Shown here: positions 6,114-6,387 of the stretch, one piece after another | Position numbering within the stretch: the stretch's first letter is position 1 | How the letters are laid out: each line of letters starts with the position of its first letter | DNA from: an uncultured Clostridia bacterium | GTDB lineage: Bacteria; Bacillota; Clostridia; TANB77; CAG-508 | Direction: 5' to 3' | Assembly: GCA_944386315.1 (NCBI GenBank) | Contig: CALXAS010000080.1 | Location: forward strand, 1-6,387 | DNA length: 6,387 bases | The notes under the pieces: generated by a model | What the model was told of the DNA's origin: nothing | Database searches by the model: none | The model's input: the letters and a program-made list of their open reading frames with translations, nothing else | Translations under genes and position numbers: made by a program

Positions 6114-6387
6114 TTGAAAAAAATAGATAAGAACAACAAATCATTTGAAGATATAAAGCATATTGACGAAAATGGTGTTGAATTTTGGTATGCTAGAGAA
6201 CTTATGCCTGTTCTACAATACTCAAATTGGCAGAATTTTGAAAAAACAATTAATAAAGCCAAAATGTCGTGTCAAAATAGTGATATTAGTGTGTTTGAAC
6301 ATTTTATTGACGTCAATAAGTTGTCAAAACGTGCTAATAATGCGGAAGTTAAAATTAGTCATTACAAGTTAACTCGTTATGCATGTT
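6114..6387 (+). CDS. dinD: DNA-damage-inducible protein D (DinD) family, 3'-partial
   Basis: DinD of E. coli is an SOS-induced protein reported to act on RecA. Ninety-one codons are visible before the window ends. From residue 11 the sequence follows the E. coli DinD N-terminus closely: FEDIKHIDENGVEFWYAREL matches FEEIKLINANGAEQWSARQL. It is followed by VLQYSNWQNFEKTINKAK, then CQNSDISVFEHF, and finally HYKLTRYAC, matching the LSRYACYLV motif. The W-x-AR-x-L pattern is the one seen in BRO-N and antirepressor-like domains, so a phage-type relative is possible, but the DinD match is better. The start is TTG at 6114, chosen from the ribosome site GGAGATGAT; ATGs at 6099 and 6105 in the same frame would overlap that site. 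The gene has its own promoter with a LexA-like palindrome. It follows a tRNA gene and may lie in an acquired segment, but no integrase is visible. Confidence 0.88.
   Translation, partial: MKKIDKNNKSFEDIKHIDENGVEFWYARELMPVLQYSNWQNFEKTINKAKMSCQNSDISVFEHFIDVNKLSKRANNAEVKISHYKLTRYAC

Noticed and set aside
6163..6372. Plus-strand open frame of 69 codons starting MTKMVLNFG
   Set aside because: It lies in another frame over dinD, whose frame matches a known family and has promoter and ribosome site.

Overview
The window is AT-rich throughout and looks like chromosomal DNA of a spore-forming, low-GC Bacillota, most likely a clostridium (possibly Lachnospiraceae or a relative). The evidence is a gene for the sporulation sigma factor SigH, a Firmicute-type NAD-dependent DNA ligase, a full-length RqcH/NFACT homologue, consensus sigma-A promoters, strong AGGAGG-type ribosome binding sites and a TTG start. 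The species cannot be named from the sequence alone.

Layout, left to right. (1) Bases 1-1944 hold ligA, missing only its first few codons. (2) A near-consensus promoter buried in the last ligA codons (1925-1953) begins a short unit of two unrecognised small genes (2022-2468 and 2486-2746), closed by a strong terminator at 2764-2797. (3) On the minus strand, convergent with these, lies an unrecognised 140-residue gene (3218-2796) that is clearly richer in G+C than its neighbours. (4) Also on the minus strand is an NFACT-family RqcH gene (5027-3320), interrupted by a single-base frameshift near codon 86. (5) Divergent from it and sharing a compact two-promoter region is sigH (5187-5831), followed closely by tRNA-Thr(GGT) (5850-5925) and a terminator (5969-6000). 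(6) At the right edge, with its own consensus promoter overlapping a perfect 12-bp palindrome, begins a dinD-type DNA-damage-inducible gene, cut by the window end.

The recognisable genes cover DNA joining (LigA), rescue of stalled ribosomes (RqcH), entry into sporulation (SigH), threonine decoding and DNA-damage response (DinD). They are separate transcription units on both strands rather than one pathway. I found no CRISPR array, transposase, integrase or defence cassette. The least explained items are the RqcH frameshift, which lies at a stop codon where +1 slippage is possible; the compositionally distinct minus-strand gene; the two-gene unit of unknown function; and the dinD gene just past a tRNA gene, which could mark the edge of an acquired segment.
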